Position numbers and translations under genes: made by a program. DNA of 18,806 nt. It comes from Neonectria sp. B-13. Its lineage: Eukaryota; Ascomycota; Sordariomycetes; Hypocreales; Nectriaceae. Of the stretch, positions 1 to 8,952 are shown piece after piece; position 1 is the first letter of the stretch; every line of letters begins with the position of its first letter. The notes under the pieces were generated by a model that was not told the DNA's origin, did not search any database, and saw only the letters and a program-made list of their open reading frames with translations. The stretch lies in NCBI GenBank assembly GCA_002682825.1, contig NOKP01000127.1, positions 3,821-22,626 on the forward strand, written 5' to 3'.

Positions 1-2003
1 CTGATAGTGGCTTCCTACCGCTCGATACATCTTTTGTCCAGAGACCCCAACAACCTGTGCCCAGCCCGACGCGAAGCCTCAACGCTGACTCGAATCTGTC
101 ACCAACCTTTACGACTACCCCCGACCGCTACGAACCCAGCAAAATGAGCCCGAAGGACCGAGTGCGCAATCAAGACCAGTTCCGCAACAGCCGCGAGTCC
201 GACGAAACGGCCAGCACGAACCGGCAGCAAGCTTCGATCGAGTCATCCGTAGCAACAAGCGCCAGCTCTCTATCGGGTATTAATGAGAACGCCGAGTGCC
301 AGACGATCGGCGACTCTTCGGAAAGTTCAGTCATTGAGGGGAACATGCCTGGGAACCAATCTGTTCCGCTCTTTCAGTATCATCACCAGAAGGAATTCCC
401 GGCACGGGCCTCGAGCGTTCCCCCCAATGATGACGCCAGGAGCGCCTCAAACCCCGACCTGGCTGAAAGCGCTTCCAACATGGGGCGTCATCTAACTCCC
501 AGCTCGGGCAACTTCAGAACTTCCTCGCCCCGACCGCACTCGTCCTACTCTAACTACTCCGACTTTGGTCCTCGCGGCCGCTCCCCTGGCCTGATGCCAA
601 GGATCTCCCACATGCGCGCCCCTTCGCAGAACCGTAAATCACCAGATTTGAGGCCGTCATCGTATGCAGAGTTGCTCAATGTGCCTTATTCCCAGCAAGC
701 TCCGGCGCCGCTGGCTCTCGACAACACCAACCTTCGAACCGTTGCAGGCAACAACGCGTCTCTCCTCAGCACGCAAAAGACCCTAGACATGTACCGTGCC
801 AACGTCAAGAAGACCAATGACTCGTCAATCCAGTATTCATTTGCGGTCTTCTTGATCTCCACCGCTCAGGAGCAAGGCCTGGACGTTTCGGATCCCAAGA
901 TGCGCAAGAACAGCCCGAAACCCCAAAAGGGCCGCGACAGCCCGGCTGCCGAAGGATCCGTCTCGAACCCCTATGAGCTACTTCGCGAAGCTCGGAAAAT
1001 TCTCCAGCGTCTCGCCAGCGCTAGTTACCCCTTCGCTCAGTATTACCTCGCCGACGGCTACGTTTCTGGCCTCTTCAATAAGGGCAAAGAGGATTACAAC
1101 TCGGCCTTCCCTCTCTTCGTTCTGGCCGCGAAGCATGGTCATGCCGAGTCTGGTTATCGAACCGCGCTGTGTTACGAGTTTGGCTGTGGCCGCCGCAAAG
1201 ATCCCACCAAGGCACTGCAGTTTTTGCGAACGGCGGCTTCGAAACGACACCCTGGTGCCATGGCACGCTTAGGAAAGGCCTGCCTATCTGGCGATCTCGG
1301 TGAGAAGCGATACCGAGAGGGTATCAAGTGGATGAAGCTAGCTGCTGAATCTGCCGATGCCCAATACAACTCCGCGCCTTACCAACTCGGTTGTTTGTAC
1401 GAGACTGGCTATGGCGACGATGTGTTCAAAGATGACAATTATGCCGCAGAACTTTTCACGCAAGCGGCTGATCTGGGCCATCCTGAGGCCAACTACCGTC
1501 TTGGTGATGCGTATGAACATGGCCGGCTCAACTGCCCCCGCGACCCAGCTCTCAGTGTGCACTTTTACACTGGCGCGGCTGAGCGCGGACATGCTGGAGC
1601 CATGATGAGATTGTGTGCCTGGTATATGGTTGGTGCTCCTCCGATCCTGGAGAAGGACGAGGAGGAAGCTTACGAGTGGGCGCGTCGATCCGCCGATCTA
1701 GGTATGTCCAACTATGTCCCCTAAACGAATATTTGAGTCACTAACACGCATGCAGGTTTTGTGAAGGCGCAGTACGCCTTGGGCTACTTTGCAAAGATGG
1801 GCATTGGGTGTCGTCGTGGCGTCCTAGAAGCCAATGTCTGGTACGTCAAGGCCGCTGATGCCGGAGATGAGCGAGCCAAGCAGCGCTTGGCTATTATTCA
1901 AGTAGCGGTCAGTGGCCAGGGAACCCCTATGGAGGTTGCCCCCCCTCGCAACAGCAAGATACAGAAGAACGGCAAGGACGACAAGGAATGTGTCGTTATG
2001 TGA
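1..2003 (+). CDS. SKT5: Chitin synthase activator, Skt5/Chs4-type Sel1-repeat protein (5' partial)
   Basis: The reading frame is open to the left edge (codons start at base 3), so the true start lies outside the window; the GTG at 57 is not a start. Exon 1 ends at 1701, an intron runs 1702-1755 (GTATGT donor, CTAAC branch site at 1741, GCAG acceptor), and the last exon is 1756-2003. Joining at phase 1 restores a Sel1 repeat across the junction (ADLG|FVKAQYALGYF). The N-terminal third is Ser/Pro/Asn-rich and low in complexity. From about base 790 come an Skt5-like lead-in (MYRANVKKTND) and six or seven Sel1 repeats. The protein ends in KECVVM, a CAAX box for prenylation, as known for yeast Chs4, which targets chitin synthase III to the membrane. 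Lesion-free in the visible part. Role by family; which Skt5 paralogue it is cannot be told here. Confidence 0.88.
1702..1755 (+). other. Intron of the chitin synthase activator gene
   Basis: 54-nt GT-AG intron: donor gtatgt at 1702, branch-like ctaac at 1741-1745, acceptor gcag ending at 1755. Without splicing the frame stops at 1722-1724. With splicing it continues through a final Sel1 repeat to the CAAX terminus at 2003. Confidence 0.9.
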
Positions 2004-2061
2004 AGGAGATTGACGAAACCGAGCCCGTTTAGGGCTTTGGCGCGAAACAGCGACTAATTAA

Positions 2062-2427
2062 CTACAACTTCGATTCTTCCCGAATATTGGCTGACGACGC
2101 AGCGCTTGCAATTACTTTGCAAAGATCAGGGCTTGGTTGATCTGCTGGCAGAACAATGACGAGTTTCCGATCGCCCACCGGTTCCAGGTCGATGAAGGGG
2201 GAATGGTGTTCCAATATCGATGATCGATCGAAAGGAGCTCTTGCTGTCAACCGAGGAAGTAGCTGTAAGGACGATACATCGTCAGCATCAATGAACAAGC
2301 GTCCAAGCTCCACACACGAGCCTTGCGATAAGGGTGGAGAGAAGGAGAGCCATACCGTACAAAGGAATAGAAGAAGAGCGATCAAACCTCGCTGAATGGC
2401 CTTTGCTTTGAACCAAGGTCGTATCAT
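2062..2427 (-). pseudogene. N-terminal fragment of a conserved fungal single-pass membrane protein (possibly glycosyltransferase-like)
   Basis: 121-aa frame starting at 2427. Residues about 13-32 form a hydrophobic segment (GLIALLLFLCTVWLSF), consistent with a signal anchor. It is followed by LPRLTARAPFDRSSILEHH and then VIVLPADQPSPDLCKVIASAA. From memory, this order resembles the start of a widespread uncharacterised fungal family, sometimes annotated as glycosyltransferase-like, in which the chain continues for several hundred residues after the Cys-Lys-Val segment. Here the resemblance ends at about base 2095 and a stop follows at 2062-2064, only 58 bp from the convergent chitin synthase activator stop. 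The body of the gene is therefore probably missing. It could still be a short expressed membrane protein. Family assignment is moderate to weak and rests on motif memory. Confidence 0.45.
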
Positions 2428-3020
2428 GCTGGCTCACAGAACGCAAGTTTTTCGGCGCCAAGTATCTGACAATATAAACCAAATCTCGAAAATAGGGAAG
2501 GCCGAGTCCTAGTATCGTAAAGACATACTACCAATAATGATCGCAGCGATCGAAGATTTGAAATAGAACGTCTCCGGACTCTACAAATTGTCCGGACAAG
2601 GTGCTCTGCACACCTTGAAGAGACTCCTCGTTTGGTTTTGTATAAAGTTCAAGGACTAGCATAATCAGCAGCCTCGACTAGTATCAGAAAGGAATAGCAT
2701 GCATCTCTGGGCCTGGTCTAGGTTTGGATATAGGCAGCAGTGTCTATCCCTTTCATTTCGTCATTGGAAGTGAGATACAGAATCCATGCCGCGCTAGCTC
2801 TCCCCCTGCGTCCGAGCGCATCAGTCGGTCTGAGACTGGATCGGATTGACTGACATGGCAATAGTAAACATGCAGCAGGAGTAGCGTGATTTCTAATACT
2901 CTGTCATGGCTCCCGTAAGCATCAGCCTGCTCCCTCCGCAACGACTCGTGAGACCACACTCAACGCGCAGCTATATTCAGGCTGTATGGTGAGTCAACTG
3001 GGTGATCTTCATGTTCTCAT
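2428..3020. other. Intergenic stretch with a compact multi-hairpin segment
   Basis: No credible coding region. Bases 2570-2624 can fold as an outer stem (gtct 2570-2573 with agac 2621-2624) enclosing two hairpins: tccggac 2573-2579 with gtccgga 2590-2596, and aaggtg 2598-2603 with cacctt 2611-2616. No RNA family is recognised. The stretch also includes whatever promoter the minus-strand fragment at 2427 once had. Confidence 0.4.
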
Positions 3021-4520
3021 CTATCTAGCAGATAATTCTCGGCGTATCATCCTCCTCCCAAGCCATACCAGAGTGAGAGAAAAGCTCAACAGGAAAGGAG
3101 CTGTTTCGCACATCCAGGCAAGTTCCCTCATGTAATCTGAACCCCAATGCCTCGTTGCTGCGCTTACTACATCGTCAGCGTTCAACAAATCGATACCTTC
3201 ACGAGCAAGTACCCGCCACACATAGTTTCTATAAGATATCGGCCAGCTGGGCAACTCCCAGTATCTTGACTTTAGATTTCGTTGCTTAGCGGCTTGAATC
3301 TGATCTCGCATGATCTTTAGCTGTGACTGGCTAAAACCCGTTAGAACGGTCCCGATGCCCTCCAGAAAGACACTGAGGCGGTGTAGAACTCGTTTTCTTG
3401 TACTTCCAGGCAAAAGGTGGCATTTCTCCGACAAAATCCGGGGTTGGTTAATAAGTCCAGAGACGCATCGAGAAAAACGTCGTGATACTGGTGCCATCGT
3501 TCTGAGTCTATGCCGATATTCATGTCGCGGCGTTTGACTATGTTTCCCATTCCCACGACAGTTAGAGGGCCAGGCCAGAAAGACTGGTTCGTGGTCCCTG
3601 AGGGCATCTTTTCGTGTCGAGACAAATATTTCTTATCACGGAGAGGTTTCAGCTGTTCGAGAACCAGAGGCCAAGTGGTTGCTGGATCGTCTTTGACATC
3701 AATAAACAGTATAAGTGTTGTATTCGGGTGAGTTGCGAAAACACCAGAAGCTTGGCCGTTAAAGCTTGGGTCGGCCTGTAAAGATGGCGAATTCATGGAG
3801 TTCAACATCCGTAAAAGAGGATCGATGTAAAGAGAGCGGAGTGTTTTGCTCGAGGAAAGAGACTACCAATGATGAGCGACCGAAAGGTCTTTCCCGTCTT
3901 TCCTGAGCAAGACGTCTGCCTCGACACTCACGCAGCCCACTGAAAGCGCTGTGAACAACGGATGAGGTCGCAGATAATCGTTGTGGGAGTGACACATTCC
4001 GGGAGAGACGAGGGGTGATAATTCCTCAACCCATCTTGTGGCATTATCTGTTGAATTTCCATTTTCCTCGAACGGATCGACGAACGCTAAGCCTGAAGAC
4101 TCGTAGGCATAGAGCACGAGGAAAGTTGTCCTATAGGAAGCATTAGGTGCTGTACACGTACCGCACGTAAGCTTTGGGTCTTTTGCCCCGAACTTACAGA
4201 GTCAACACCGTACCAAAGACGGTTGTCCGCCACAGGTTAACCAACGCTTTGCGAACTCCAAGGCCTCGCGATTTCTGCTGTGGTAGGAGGCTCTCCGCTT
4301 CCCACGAGTCAACGGGGCTCATTGAAGGAAGTGGCTCATATTCTGTGGAATCCTTGCGGTTTGGACCGCAGAAATAGCCTGCGGTTTTCATGCCTATTGA
4401 GGTGTCGATAGCAGCAGAGGATAGACGCGCAAGCTCGAACAGATACAAAAGAAGCCATGAAGAAAGAGGGAAGAAACGAAGAGAATAGAGATTGCTTCTT
4501 TCATGTGCTATCTTGATCAT
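3021..4520 (-). pseudogene. AIM6: Broken AIM6-like phosphodiesterase (PLC/GDPD-type fold)
   Basis: Exon 1 is 4520-4198, then an intron 4197-4131 (GTAAGT donor, TATAG acceptor, phase 2), then exon 2. The splice joins a membrane segment (VFGTVLTLTTFLVLYAY). Next come CHSHNDYLRPHPLFTALSVG and VSVEADV, the His and Glu/Asp catalytic region of AIM6-like proteins. Two lesions follow. An in-frame TAG (bases 3863-3865) falls where the family continues from its second active-site His (SVAHHW, stop, SLSSSKTLRSLYIDPLL). A one-base frameshift near 3352 moves homology from ASVSFWRA into the frame reading TVLTGFSQSQL, then SRYWELPSWPISYRNYVW and LLNADDV. Both breaks align column by column with the expected family sequence. 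Met43 (about 4394) is an alternative start, giving a cytosolic N-terminus before the anchor. The function of fungal AIM6 proteins is poorly known; the yeast gene was named for a mitochondrial inheritance phenotype. Confidence 0.8.
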
Positions 4521-5167
4521 GCGCTATCTTGATCTTCAACTAGTACTTTCGGTCATATTACAGCAGGGCTGGAACGCACGTGGTCCCACTCACACATTGA
4601 CCCACGACCAATCCTAGGCCAAAGCTCGGGCACGAACATCTAGCACAAATTGATCGCCATGTATCTCTCGCCAAGGCTCTCAACAATGATCAATCGCCCT
4701 TCAATGTTACATACCGGGATTTTCATTGTTTGTGGTGGATGCGGTCAAAGTACGTTTGAGGAGGCTGGGATGGCACCAAATTTACCTCGGGCGCACGATC
4801 GGTTTCCTCGAGACATACCATGGAGTCCGAGGGCTGAGCGGATGACGGCAACAGGAATTCACTCCTCTCCGAGTCGACGCTCCACCTATCTCCAGGAGGG
4901 TTCCATCATGCCGTCGCCGTATGTAAGAAATGTTGGAAAAGGGTCAGGCGCCATGCTACGTTGCACCCGTAAAAGTTCGAACTTTGCACTCAATAAGAAA
5001 CCATCTGCTGCTTCAAGTGAGCGGCCTTGAAAACTGCGAAAACGCGAAGAGGCGAAGATATGAGAAGGGCAAGAGGATTGGTTACAATACGTTCATGCTT
5101 TTATTAACGGTCCTAGTTTTGATGTTAACTTTGGCGCGTTATATTATATTGCGAAAAGCTTTAGTTA
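4521..5167. other. Intergenic region left of the pogo transposon; no gene seen
   Basis: The frames at 4650-5030 (+) and 4930-5175 (+) match no family I know and show no start or splice pattern of a real gene. The last 80 bases before the transposon are markedly AT-rich (attatattg and similar), like the flank on the other side (7051-7130), so the transposon probably sits in older repeat-derived DNA. Confidence 0.4.
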
Positions 5168-5169
5168 TA

Positions 5170-5217
5170 ACGTAGTTCATAAGCGAGTGAAACACATAAG
5201 CGAGTGAAACACCTAAC
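5170..5217 (+). repeat. Left terminal inverted repeat of the pogo element (two 17-bp units)
   Basis: Begins acgtagttc, followed by two head-to-tail copies of ataagcgagtgaaacac at 5179-5195 and 5196-5212, then ctaac. It is the reverse complement of the right end, less one unit. The repeated units are likely transposase-binding sites by analogy with other pogo/Tc1 elements; this is inference. Confidence 0.93.
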
Positions 5218-5268
5218 TGCAATCGTGTGACTACCTACATTCAAACTGACTTTCATCAACCCACAATA

Positions 5269-6924
5269 ATGGGGTCACCTAATAAAGAAAGTCGCGTGGT
5301 CTTAGCTATCCAAGCTATCCAGAAAGACCCAAGTTTAAGCATACGGACCGCTGCAAAGGTCTACGAAGTCAGTCTAGCAACGCTAAGTCGCCGACTCAAG
5401 GGGAGAGCTTCCCGATGCGACAGCATGCCCAATTCGCGAAAGCTCACGGAATTGGAGGAGAAGACAATTATTGAATATGTCCTCGACCTAGATGCGCGAT
5501 CATTTCCTCCCCGGCTTTGCGATGTAGAAGATATGGCCAATCGACTGCTCGCCGACCGCGACGCGCCTCCAGTCGGCAAGTGCTGGGCCTCGAACTTTGT
5601 CAAGCGTCAACCAGAGATCAAGACGCGTTTTACGCGTAGATATGACTATCAGAGGGCCCAATGCGAAGATCCCAATATCATTTGGGGCTGGTTTCAGCTT
5701 GTGCGGAATACAATCGCGAAATATGGTATCCAGGAGTCAGATATCTATAACTTTGATGAGACTGGGTTTATGATGGGTATTATCTCAACTGGAATGGTCG
5801 TTACGAGCGCCGAACGGCGTGGAAGACCTAAAATGGCCCAGCAAGGAAATAGGGAATGGGTTACTGTGATCCAGGGCGTTAATTCCCAAGGGTGGGCGAT
5901 CCCGCCGTTTATCATTGTTGCAGGTCAATATCACCTTGCAGCCTGGTATGATGAAAGAGCTCTACCACAAGACTGGGTTATCGCAACCTCGGATAACGGC
6001 TGGACAACAAATGAGAGAGGCCTAGAATGGATCCGGCACTTCGATAAGCATTCAAAGACGCGTGCTTCCGGCTCATATCGTCTCCTTGTCCTAGATGGGC
6101 ACGAGAGCCACCATTCGACCGAATTCGAACTATTCTGCAAGGATAACAACATCATTACTCTATGTATGCCGCCACACTCATCTCATATCCTCCAGCGACT
6201 TGATGTTGGCTGCTTTGGGCCGCTCAAGCAGGCCTACGGTCGACAAATTGAGAATATGATGAAGGCCCGAATCACGCACATTACGAAGGTTGACTTCTTT
6301 CCTGCACTTAAAGCGGCATTCCAAAGCGCAATATCGGAAAAAAACATCCAGGGAGGTTTCAGAGGCACAGGACCTGTTCCCTGTGATCCAGAAAGTGTGC
6401 TTTTTCGGTTAGATGTAAGGCTGCGGACTCCGACGCCTGCGGAAGGGGATTCCGAACTGCCCAACGTCTGGGTTCCGAAGACCACAAACAACCCAATCGA
6501 AGCTACTTCGCAGACTGATTTTATTAAAACTCGAATCAGCCGTCATCAGGGTAGCTCTCCGACATCAATTTTAGCTGCTATGGATCAATTTGCAAAGGGG
6601 GGGCGAGGAATAATGCACCAGATGGCATTATTGAAGGCTGAGAACAAGGACCTTCGGGAGGCAAATGCGACACTTAGCAAGCGGCGTAGAGCAAAGAAAA
6701 CACGTCTTCGGCTTTCAGGGAGCAGTACAGTAGGTGAAGGAGAAGAGCTGCAAGATCAGAAGGAAATTGCTGAGCAGTTATATCAGGAAATACAGCAAAG
6801 TGGTGGTCGGCGGAGGCGGACGGAGACGAGGGAACGGCGATGTGGCACATGCAGAAGACCCGGCCATAATACGCGCACTTGCCAGGCTGATGTAGAAATG
6901 TCCGAGAAAGAGGATAGTGATTGA
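5269..6924 (+). CDS. Pogo/Fot1-family DDE transposase with C-terminal zinc knuckle
   Basis: 551 aa from the first ATG in frame (5269); the frame is open from GTG at 5227, but no ATG lies upstream. Order of parts: a psq-type helix-turn-helix at about residues 5-48 (IRTAAKVYEVSLATLSRRLK); a CENP-B/Tc5-type DNA-binding domain at about 55-125 (WASNFVKRQPEIKTRF); then a DDE_1 catalytic domain. The catalytic triad is visible: Asp163 (YNFDETGF), Asp276 (LVLDGHESH) and Asp312 (ILQRLDVGCFGPLK). The 35 residues between the second and third Asp give the DD35D signature of fungal pogo-like elements. The C-terminus is basic and helical, then carries a CX2CX4HX4C zinc knuckle (CGTCRRPGHNTRTC, residues about 525-538) and an acidic tail. 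There are no internal stops or frameshifts, despite a run of seven G at about 6597-6603. It should bind the 17-bp units in the TIRs and carry out TA-targeted cut-and-paste. Confidence 0.95.
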   Translation: MGSPNKESRVVLAIQAIQKDPSLSIRTAAKVYEVSLATLSRRLKGRASRCDSMPNSRKLTELEEKTIIEYVLDLDARSFPPRLCDVEDMANRLLADRDAPPVGKCWASNFVKRQPEIKTRFTRRYDYQRAQCEDPNIIWGWFQLVRNTIAKYGIQESDIYNFDETGFMMGIISTGMVVTSAERRGRPKMAQQGNREWVTVIQGVNSQGWAIPPFIIVAGQYHLAAWYDERALPQDWVIATSDNGWTTNERGLEWIRHFDKHSKTRASGSYRLLVLDGHESHHSTEFELFCKDNNIITLCMPPHSSHILQRLDVGCFGPLKQAYGRQIENMMKARITHITKVDFFPALKAAFQSAISEKNIQGGFRGTGPVPCDPESVLFRLDVRLRTPTPAEGDSELPNVWVPKTTNNPIEATSQTDFIKTRISRHQGSSPTSILAAMDQFAKGGRGIMHQMALLKAENKDLREANATLSKRRRAKKTRLRLSGSSTVGEGEELQDQKEIAEQLYQEIQQSGGRRRRTETRERRCGTCRRPGHNTRTCQADVEMSEKEDSD

Positions 6925-6983
6925 TTTTAATTGATTTTATGTGTTGCTGTTGTTTTATCTTCATATTTGGGGGGGAAGGCATG

Positions 6984-7048
6984 GTTAGGTGTTTCACTCG
7001 CTTATGTGTTTCACTCGCTTATGTGTTTCACTCGCTTATGAACTACGT
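6984..7048 (-). repeat. Right terminal inverted repeat of the pogo element (three 17-bp units)
   Basis: Contains three identical copies of gtgtttcactcgcttat at 6989-7005, 7006-7022 and 7023-7039, then gaactacgt and the TA duplication at 7049-7050. It is 17 bp longer than the left repeat through one extra unit. Confidence 0.93.
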
Positions 7049-7050
7049 TA

Positions 7051-7586
7051 TCTTTTATCCTATAACTATTAGCTTTATTAGTTATATTTTAACTACAATA
7101 TTTTAGTAAATCCTCTAGATCTACTATGAACGGCCTCTAGTAACTGGATTCCAGCTATCTAGTCCAGGATGCTATTTACATCAAAGATGAAGAAGAAAGA
7201 AAGAAGTTCCTAAGTGCCCCTGAGCTGTGGAACGATTTCTCATCCCTGGCGCGCACGAGCCTAGTACGTCTTGCGGCACAGCCGCAAGGATATGGGCCCT
7301 GGCCCTTGACACTAAGATAGTAAATCAGCTAAAATAGGAGTAAAGGTAATAAGACACTTAGACATAGGATAAACACTAGATCTAACTACACTAGAGGAAG
7401 GTGGTAGTAAGAAATAAAGATTGTGATTGACTGCTCACTAAGAACAGAACTAAACTAAGAAAACAACTATCAAATACTCTAGAAACCATTCTAGCTATCT
7501 TTATCCAAGGCATTCTCTACCTTAAACATAGCAAAATAAAGGTCCTGCTTTTTGTTACCAGCTGCTGGTAACAAAACACTTCTTGC
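7051..7586. repeat. AT-rich degenerate repeat-like DNA with two hairpins
   Basis: No coding region. The segment is AT-rich and full of ctag/tatt words, unlike the coding DNA on either side. It holds an 8-bp hairpin (cttgcggc 7270-7277 with gccgcaag 7281-7288) and, at its right edge, a 12-bp hairpin (7550-7576). It could be the remains of a retroelement into which the pogo element jumped, but neither terminal duplications nor coding remnants could be identified. Confidence 0.4.
7550..7576. repeat. Perfect 12-bp-stem palindrome beside the pectin lyase stop codon
   Basis: Arms ttttgttaccag (7550-7561) and ctggtaacaaaa (7565-7576) are perfectly complementary around a 3-nt loop. Read on the minus strand it contains tgttaccag, a TG-starting sequence that could be a retroelement edge. 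It lies 10 bp beyond the pectin lyase stop codon, so it must fall in that gene's 3' UTR or terminator region. Confidence 0.75.
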
Positions 7587-8772
7587 TTAAGCTACACCAA
7601 AGCCAGACTTAGTCTGGGCGCTCTTAGCGCTTTCGGAACTACCAGCAGAAGCAATAGTCTTGCCCTTGAAGTTGGCAAGGAACCCAGTGTCAGCAGCAGA
7701 CAAGGCACCAGAAGTACCAAAGGCGTTGAGCTGGCATGTTCGACCGAGTGAAGCTGAGCAGCTACCGGCCGCGCCAGTGGTAGGGACACTGAAGAAACGG
7801 CCCGTGTAGCCCGGCTTGACGGGGTTCTTAACGTTCTGGAAAACGTTACCTTCGGCGAGGACCATGGCGCCATCGTCGATCTCGAAGGCGTGGTCGGGAA
7901 CATCGTGGAAGTAGTTGTTGACGGCGTGGAGCAAGGTGTTACCGAGGATCTTGGGGGCACGGCCGGAGATGTGGTAGAGGTAGTTGCCCTTGAAAGTGAC
8001 GAGCTATTGATGTTAGCATTCTTGCCCTACTCTTGCATGTAGGTTGGTAGCTTACATCGTTCGAACCAGCGAAGTAGATACCCCAGTAGTGGTAGGTGTT
8101 GCAACTAGCGGACCAGTTGCTCTGACCATCAATCCTGTTGTTCGTGATAGAAACACGGCCACTAGCGCCATTGCCAAGAACGATATGCTGACGACCAATC
8201 AGAGAGGTGGTGCAGTGGTCGATCCAGATGTTATCAGTGCCATCAAGAGTAATAGCGTCTCCTCCCCAGACAACGTGAGGATTAAGGTCGGTAATGTGGA
8301 TGTTCTGGATGATGACGTTCTTAACACTGTTGGCGAGACGAAGGCCCTTTCCCTTGATGACACCCTTAGAGCCAACACCGATGATACTCTTGTTAGATCC
8401 AACCATAATCGGGTTCAGACCCGCCTTATCATACTTGACGGTAACCTTGGGGGCGTTGGGCTGATAGTTGGTACACCAGTTGTTCTTGTTGATAGCAGTC
8501 TGGCAATTCGAGCCAGTACCCCAAGGAGCGCAGCCTGTTTCACTGGCAGAGTTCTCAGTACCCTTAAAGTCGAAAGTGCGGTCAAGGTAAATGATACGCG
8601 CGGTGTTATCGCCAAGATACTTGACAAGTTCGGCGTTGGTCTTGGGGTAGGCGGTTTGGCCGCCTTTGCCACCAGTGGTACCGGCAGCAAAGCCTTCGGC
8701 CTTAGTGGGAAGGGCGCCGAAAGAGCCGGGGAGGAGGGCCGTAATGGCGAGAAGGGCGTTGAGGACACGCAT
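7587..8772 (-). CDS. Secreted pectin lyase, polysaccharide lyase family 1
   Basis: Two exons, 8772-8056 and 8003-7587, with a 52-nt phase-0 intron between (GTAAGC donor, gctaac branch, AATAG acceptor), give 377 aa, close to the roughly 380 aa usual for Aspergillus pectin lyases. Residues 1-19 are a signal peptide ([19 protein letters not shown]). Core motifs are [32 protein letters not shown] and, in exon 2, [12 protein letters not shown]. Arg194 in LIGRQ replaces the calcium ligand of pectate lyases, which marks a pectin lyase. Arg254 in SGRAPK aligns with catalytic Arg236 of A. niger pectin lyase A, allowing for about 18 residues of numbering offset, and Asp172 with Asp154. The enzyme should cleave methyl-esterified polygalacturonan outside the cell by calcium-independent beta-elimination. 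No lesions. It resembles the pelA/pelB/pelD group; the exact orthologue is not assigned. Confidence 0.95.
8004..8055 (-). other. Intron of the pectin lyase gene
   Basis: 52-nt GT-AG intron on the minus strand: gtaagc donor at 8055, branch-like gctaac, aatag acceptor ending at 8004. It falls between codons ([15 protein letters not shown]), and splicing restores the conserved beta-helix segment carrying the catalytic Arg. Confidence 0.92.
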
Positions 8773-8934
8773 GTTTGTGGCTTTAGAATAACGGCTTGAA
8801 TGAATGTGAATGTATAAAAGCGAGTGTAATAGCCAGAGACCCAGCTGCTGGTTGTGTTATACAAGGAAGAACGAACGAGAGACAAAAGTACGAATGGAGC
8901 ACGAAGAAAGACAAAACGTTCAAGTCAGGTAACT

Positions 8935-8952
8935 TCAGGCTATATAAATATT
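8935..8952 (-). promoter_or_regulatory. Possible TATA element of the pectin lyase gene
   Basis: On the minus strand the sequence caatatttatatag lies about 170 bp before the ATG at 8772 and is followed by a C/T-rich stretch (tctttc, ctttgtc) typical of fungal transcription starts. This is a composition argument only. A closer TATAAAA at 8815 points the wrong way. Confidence 0.3.

Larger units (their letters stand above)
5170..7048 (+). mobile_element. Complete pogo/Fot1-type DNA transposon, 1,879 bp, with TA target duplication
   Basis: Both ends are visible. The left end reads acgtagttc at 5170-5178 and the right end gaactacgt at 7040-7048, each next to a TA dinucleotide (5168-5169 and 7049-7050). 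This is the TA duplication expected of the Tc1/mariner-pogo superfamily. The terminal inverted repeats are 5170-5217 and 6984-7048. They are unequal because the 17-bp unit ataagcgagtgaaacac is present twice on the left and three times, inverted, on the right. Between them lies one uninterrupted transposase reading frame. Intact ends, intact target duplication and an open frame suggest a young, possibly autonomous copy. Actual activity cannot be judged from one copy. Confidence 0.95.

Noticed and set aside
57..59. GTG taken as the start of the chitin synthase activator
   Set aside because: The frame is open to the left edge and fungal nuclear genes rarely start with GTG, so the gene is simply cut by the window.
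3310..3537. Plus-strand frame across the AIM6-like pseudogene
   Set aside because: Shadow of the minus-strand gene; no homology of its own.
3341..3865. An intron removing the AIM6 stop or frameshift
   Set aside because: No GT-AG pair of plausible length spans either lesion, and family sequence continues directly on both sides of each.
8044..8799. 251-codon open frame on the plus strand opposite the pectin lyase
   Set aside because: It is antisense to a well-supported pectin lyase exon; its Val/Thr/Asp-rich, domain-free translation is what codon bias on the other strand produces.
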